A stretch of DNA of 32,853 bases from an uncultured Bacteroidia bacterium (GTDB taxonomy: Bacteria > Bacteroidota > Bacteroidia > Bacteroidales > F082): NCBI GenBank assembly GCA_902774365.1, contig CACYHX010000026.1:1-32853 (forward strand), in the 5' to 3' direction. Under the pieces are notes generated by a model. The model was not told the origin of the DNA and searched no databases. It was given only the letters and a program-made list of their open reading frames with translations. Of this stretch, positions 32,055 to 32,853 are shown piece by piece (the stretch's first letter is position 1; the number at the start of each line of letters is the position of its first letter). A program made the translations under genes and the position numbers.

Positions 32055-32853
32055 TTACTTCTCAATCTCCTTCTTCAGTCTCTCCGTCAGCATGGGGACA
32101 ATCTTGTGAAGGTCTCCAACGATGCCGAGGTCGGCAACGCTGAAGATGGGCGCGAACTTGTCCTTGTTGATGGCGATGATGAAGTCGGACTCTTCCATAC
32201 CGGCCAAGTGCTGGATGGCGCCGCTGATACCACAAGCCATGTAAAGGTTCGGGCGGACGGTCTTACCCGTCTGACCCACCTGACGCTCGTGAGGCATCAC
32301 GCCGTTGTCGACCATGGCACGGCTCGACGAAACCTGTCCGCCAAGCACATCGGCCAAAGCCTGCAACTTGTCGAAGCCTTCCTTGTTGTGGACGCCACGA
32401 CCGCCGGAGACCAAAATCTTGGCATCGGCGATGTCGACCATAGCCTTGTCTTCCTTGATGGTCTCAACGAGTTTCACCTTGAACTTGCTGGTGTCGAACT
32501 TCGGCACAAAGGCGGTGACCACGCCTTGGCGGCCTTCTTGACGTTGACGCTTCTGCATCACGCCAGGACGCACGGTCGACATCTGCGGACGGGTGTTGGG
32601 GCAAATGATGGTGGCCATCAGGTTGCCGCCGAAAGCGGGACGCGTCATGCGGAACTGCGGCTCGCCGTTGCTCTTCTCGTCGCTGACGACTTCGAGCTTG
32701 GTGCAGTCTGCGGTCAGACCGGTCTTCAGACGCGAAGCGATACGCGGAGCCATATCACGGCCAATGGTGGTGGCACCATAGAGCACGATGTTGGGGCAAC
32801 GCTCCTTGACGATCTGGTCGACGACCTGCGAGTATTGCTCACTCAAGTAGTCT
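32055..32853 (-). CDS. etfA: Electron transfer flavoprotein alpha subunit, 5' end outside the window
   Basis: The frame is open to the window edge (DYLSEQYSQVVDQIVKE...), so the first part of the protein (about 70 residues by family size) is missing. A TTG near 32846 is an internal Leu, not a start. The ETF alpha signature is clear: SSSRAMVDNGVMPHERQVGQ-TGKTV followed by LYMACGISGAIQHLAGMEES and FIIAINKD, which bind FAD. The preceding part (NIVLYGATTIGRDMAPRIAS-RLKTGL-TADCT) belongs to the N-terminal domain. ETF carries electrons between flavoprotein dehydrogenases and a quinone, or takes part in flavin-based bifurcation in anaerobes; etfB and a partner dehydrogenase would be expected upstream. 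A terminator follows. Confidence 0.95.
   Translation of the reverse strand, partial: DYLSEQYSQVVDQIVKERCPNIVLYGATTIGRDMAPRIASRLKTGLTADCTKLEVVSDEKSNGEPQFRMTRPAFGGNLMATIICPNTRPQMSTVRPGVMQKRQRQEGRQGVVTAFVPKFDTSKFKVKLVETIKEDKAMVDIADAKILVSGGRGVHNKEGFDKLQALADVLGGQVSSSRAMVDNGVMPHERQVGQTGKTVRPNLYMACGISGAIQHLAGMEESDFIIAINKDKFAPIFSVADLGIVGDLHKIVPMLTERLKKEIEK

Noticed and set aside
32844-32846. TTG as the start of etfA
   Set aside because: The frame is open to the window edge and the ETF alpha N-terminal domain is incomplete from this point, so this is an internal Leu.

Overview
The window looks like a chromosomal segment of an anaerobic, probably gut-associated member of the Bacteroidales. Supporting signs are several promoters of the Bacteroidetes type (TTG, 19 nt, TAnnTTTG), Bacteroidetes families such as DUF3127, BspA-like leucine-rich lipoproteins and type IX secretion (T9SS) C-terminal sorting domains, strict-anaerobe oxygen-detoxification proteins (rubrerythrin, flavodiiron protein, rubredoxins), and an ETF subunit. 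I found no rRNA, tRNA, CRISPR array, integrase or transposase.

Layout. (1) 1-3322: the end of a NuoE-like 2Fe-2S subunit, a terminator, and a large secreted M14 zinc carboxypeptidase with a T9SS sorting domain. (2) 3343-5992, minus strand: rubrerythrin, a 53-aa rubredoxin, a flavin reductase-rubredoxin fusion and an FprA-type flavodiiron protein, i.e. an O2/peroxide/NO reduction set driven from one good promoter, divergent from a DnaQ-like exonuclease. (3) 7000-13448, plus strand: a DUF3127 protein ending in an SSB-like acidic tip, mnmE, a fused Cache/PP2C phosphatase/HATPase regulator, a lipoprotein, a STAS protein (probably the substrate of the regulator) and an alginate-export-like porin. 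(4) 13452-16313: two orphan T9SS sorting-domain remnants around a translationally coupled minus-strand pair (a small secreted protein with a C-terminal sorting-like tail, and a BspA-like lipoprotein). (5) 16408-23685: one 2425-aa NRPS with order C-A-T-C-A-T-R, predicted to release a (possibly N-acylated) dipeptide aldehyde. (6) 23758-26426, minus strand: a small envelope-protein operon and a threonine/serine exporter. (7) 26541-31910: an AT-rich island holding a two-gene operon, a 1121-aa SF2 helicase with a C-terminal PD-(D/E)XK-like nuclease followed with an 8-nt overlap by a 614-aa divergent Argonaute/PIWI-like protein. This layout matches DdmD-DdmE, the plasmid-eliminating defence system known from Vibrio cholerae. 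Beside it lies a broken RhuM-like fragment. (8) 32055-end: etfA, cut by the window edge.

The two most interesting systems are the DdmDE-like pair and the stand-alone NRPS-reductase. A third theme is repeats. GTAGAGACGC-type palindromes, TTCGACAGGCTCAG elements and GTTNNCA-type short repeats are scattered between genes, and copies also sit in frame inside coding sequence (NRPS linker, lipoprotein N-terminus, sorting-domain remnant).

All functional calls come from reading motifs by eye. No database or structure search was run.
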